NCBI GenBank assembly: GCA_900757695.1
Contig: CAAEOU010000040.1
Location: 1 to 32,799, forward strand
Direction: 5' to 3'
DNA length: 32,799 bases
Source of the DNA: an uncultured Oscillospiraceae bacterium
Lineage (GTDB): Bacteria; Bacillota_A; Clostridia; Oscillospirales; Oscillospiraceae
The position numbers and the translations under genes were made by a program. The notes beneath the pieces are model-generated. The model saw only the letters and a list, made by a program, of their open reading frames with translations, did no database searches and had not been told where the DNA came from. Each line of letters begins with the position of its first letter. Position 1 is the stretch's first letter. Shown in pieces: positions 31,310 through 32,799 of the stretch.

Positions 31310-32790
31310 CGTTCTCCCCTCCCGTTCTGTCCCATTGCCTCATAAATAGCCGGCAGGTCTATGTGCTGCCGGACGATACAGGCCAACTGATTTAACTGCT
31401 CTTCCTGATGCGCCCGATGACTTTGCAGACCTCCGGTCTCTCCCGCAAGTCCTTTCCGAGACAGGAGCCACTGGGCCAGACGTTCCGTCAGCTCTCCCGT
31501 GTCAAACAGCCCATGAAGATAGGTCCCAAATACATTTCCCTGGACGGCTCCTTCTGGTTTTCCTCCGTCCAGGCGGCAAAATGGCGCACCGTGGACCGTG
31601 GTTTCTCCCATGTGAATCTCATACCCTGCCAAATTTCCCCCTGCCAGCATCGGCGCTACCACCTTCGCCCGGGTTCTTCGCCTGATCTTCCGCCGGAGAA
31701 ACACCGTGTCACAGGGCAGCAGGCCCATTCCTGCCAGCATACCGCCTTCTTCCACCCCATCCGGATCGGACAGACTGCGTCCCAGCATCTGGTACCCGCC
31801 GCAGATGCCCAGCAGCGGGGTTCCCTGGGCTGCCAGTTTTTTGATCTCGGCTTCCAGTCCGTTCTGGCGCAGCCACAGAAGGTCCCCCATGGTGTTCTTG
31901 GTGCCAGGCAGCAGGACCCCGTCCGGACGTCCCAGTTCCTCCACTCGGCTGACATACCGAACGCCCAATGCCTCATGTCGCTCCAGCGGCGCAAAATCTG
32001 TAAAATTAGACAGCCGCGGCAGGCGAATCACTGCAAGGTCCACTGGTTTATGGTGGGAAGTCCGTGTCAAACAGGGCGCCAGGGAGTCCTCTTCATCCAG
32101 ATCCAGCGGCACATAGGGGATCACCCCCAGTACCGGGACCTTGGTTTTCTCCTCCAGCATTTTCAGCCCTGGTTGGAGCAGCGCCACATCCCCCCGAAAC
32201 TTATTGATGACGCAGCCCACCACTCGGTCCTGCTCATCTGGCTCCAGCAGCGCCAGGGTTCCATAGAGCTGGGCAAACACCCCGCCCCGATCAATGTCCC
32301 CCACCAGCAGGACAGGTGCGTCCACCAGCCGGGCCAGCCCCATGTTAACAATGTCATCCGCTTTCAAATTGATCTCCGCCGGACTCCCCGCCCCCTCAAT
32401 GACAAGAATGTCATTCTCCTGGCACAGGCTGTGGTAAGACGCCAGAATCTCCGGAATCAGTTCTCGTTTCTTGCGGAAATATTCCGACGCCTGGTAGTCC
32501 CCCCGGACCTCCCCTTTGACAATCAGCTGACTGCCCACGTCGCTGGACGGTTTTAGGAGAATCGGGTTCATCCGTACATCAGGTTCCCGGCCCGCCGCCC
32601 AGGCCTGAAGCACCTGTGCCCGTCCCATCTCCAGCCCGTTCTCGGTGATATAGCTGTTAAGGGCCATATTCTGACTCTTAAACGGCGCCACCCGATATCC
32701 ATCCTGCCAAAAGATCCGGCAAAGGGCCGCTGTGAGCAGGCTCTTTCCCACGCCTGACATGGTCCCTTGAATCATCAATCGTTTGGTCAT
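31306..32790 (-). CDS. cbiP: Cobyric acid synthase
   Basis: This 494-residue amidotransferase converts adenosyl-cobyrinic acid a,c-diamide to cobyric acid using glutamine and ATP. The N-terminal ATPase domain has the P-loop GTMSGVGKS (9-17) and DIDRGGVFAQLYG. The C-terminal glutaminase domain has Cys330 in LLGICGGYQMLG and His426 in TYLHGLF. The ATG at 32790 is chosen because MTKRLMIQGTMSGVGKS is the family start; a GTG at the window edge (32799) would add three residues. The gene seems complete, and upstream cobalamin genes probably continue beyond the window. Confidence 0.95.
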   Translation of the reverse strand: MTKRLMIQGTMSGVGKSLLTAALCRIFWQDGYRVAPFKSQNMALNSYITENGLEMGRAQVLQAWAAGREPDVRMNPILLKPSSDVGSQLIVKGEVRGDYQASEYFRKKRELIPEILASYHSLCQENDILVIEGAGSPAEINLKADDIVNMGLARLVDAPVLLVGDIDRGGVFAQLYGTLALLEPDEQDRVVGCVINKFRGDVALLQPGLKMLEEKTKVPVLGVIPYVPLDLDEEDSLAPCLTRTSHHKPVDLAVIRLPRLSNFTDFAPLERHEALGVRYVSRVEELGRPDGVLLPGTKNTMGDLLWLRQNGLEAEIKKLAAQGTPLLGICGGYQMLGRSLSDPDGVEEGGMLAGMGLLPCDTVFLRRKIRRRTRAKVVAPMLAGGNLAGYEIHMGETTVHGAPFCRLDGGKPEGAVQGNVFGTYLHGLFDTGELTERLAQWLLSRKGLAGETGGLQSHRAHQEEQLNQLACIVRQHIDLPAIYEAMGQNGRGER

Positions 32791-32799
32791 CCCACACAC

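Noticed and set aside
31408..32556. 382-codon plus-strand frame opposite cbiP
   Set aside because: Antisense shadow of an enzyme gene with both catalytic residues.
1..32799. CRISPR array, tRNA or rRNA genes
   Set aside because: No regularly spaced repeats and no cloverleaf or rRNA sequence were recognised on reading both strands.

Overview
The window looks like a Gram-positive Clostridia chromosome, most likely an Oscillospiraceae-type gut anaerobe of the Flavonifractor/Lawsonibacter/Intestinimonas kind. The reasons are strong AGGAGG ribosome binding sites, tightly packed operons, an Enterococcus-type ntp V-ATPase operon, a kdpFABC operon and anaerobic (cbi) cobalamin genes. The genus is inference; no rRNA or phylogenetic marker is present.

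Left part, about 90-15135: an integrated mobile island. A 12-bp direct repeat (92-103 and 15123-15134) flanks it and is a candidate attachment core. The last 17 codons of a probable host gene end at base 54. Inside the island lie a divergent control region (XRE repressor on the minus strand; excisionase-like protein, tyrosine integrase, ribbon-helix-helix protein and RepA-like AAA ATPase on the plus strand, with promoters and paired inverted-repeat operators), a 17-bp inverted repeat just after the ATPase gene, and a hairpin-rich 650-bp non-coding stretch. The cargo is a defence operon with its own promoter: small XRE regulator, hsdM, hsdS, a two-TM protein of unknown function, hsdR, and a 913-residue ATPase.

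The last cargo gene is the most unusual object here. Residues 1 to about 780 look like an RloC/PrrC-type anticodon nuclease: Walker A, a CPYC zinc hook inside a coiled coil, ABC signature, Walker B, and an R-E-H nuclease triad. The last 115 or so residues are a complete LexA/CI-type S24 self-cleaving domain, with an Ala-Gly cleavage site and a Ser/Lys dyad at almost exactly LexA spacing. This suggests a suicide or dormancy tRNase that guards a type I restriction system and is switched by RecA-stimulated self-cleavage.

Right part, 15135-32799: ordinary chromosome, all on the minus strand. Reading leftwards from the right edge it contains cbiP and cbiC (cobalamin synthesis); a ten-gene V-type ATPase operon in the order F-I-K-K-E-C-G-A-B-D, with two adjacent K rotor genes that both keep the Na+-binding residues; a K+-uptake operon (a 32-residue membrane peptide, kdpF, kdpA, kdpB, kdpC) with no kdpDE in view; and a TIGR04076-type Cys-rich protein preceded by a 29-residue membrane peptide. 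The V-ATPase and Kdp operons both concern monovalent-cation balance. Clear hairpin terminators separate the transcription units.
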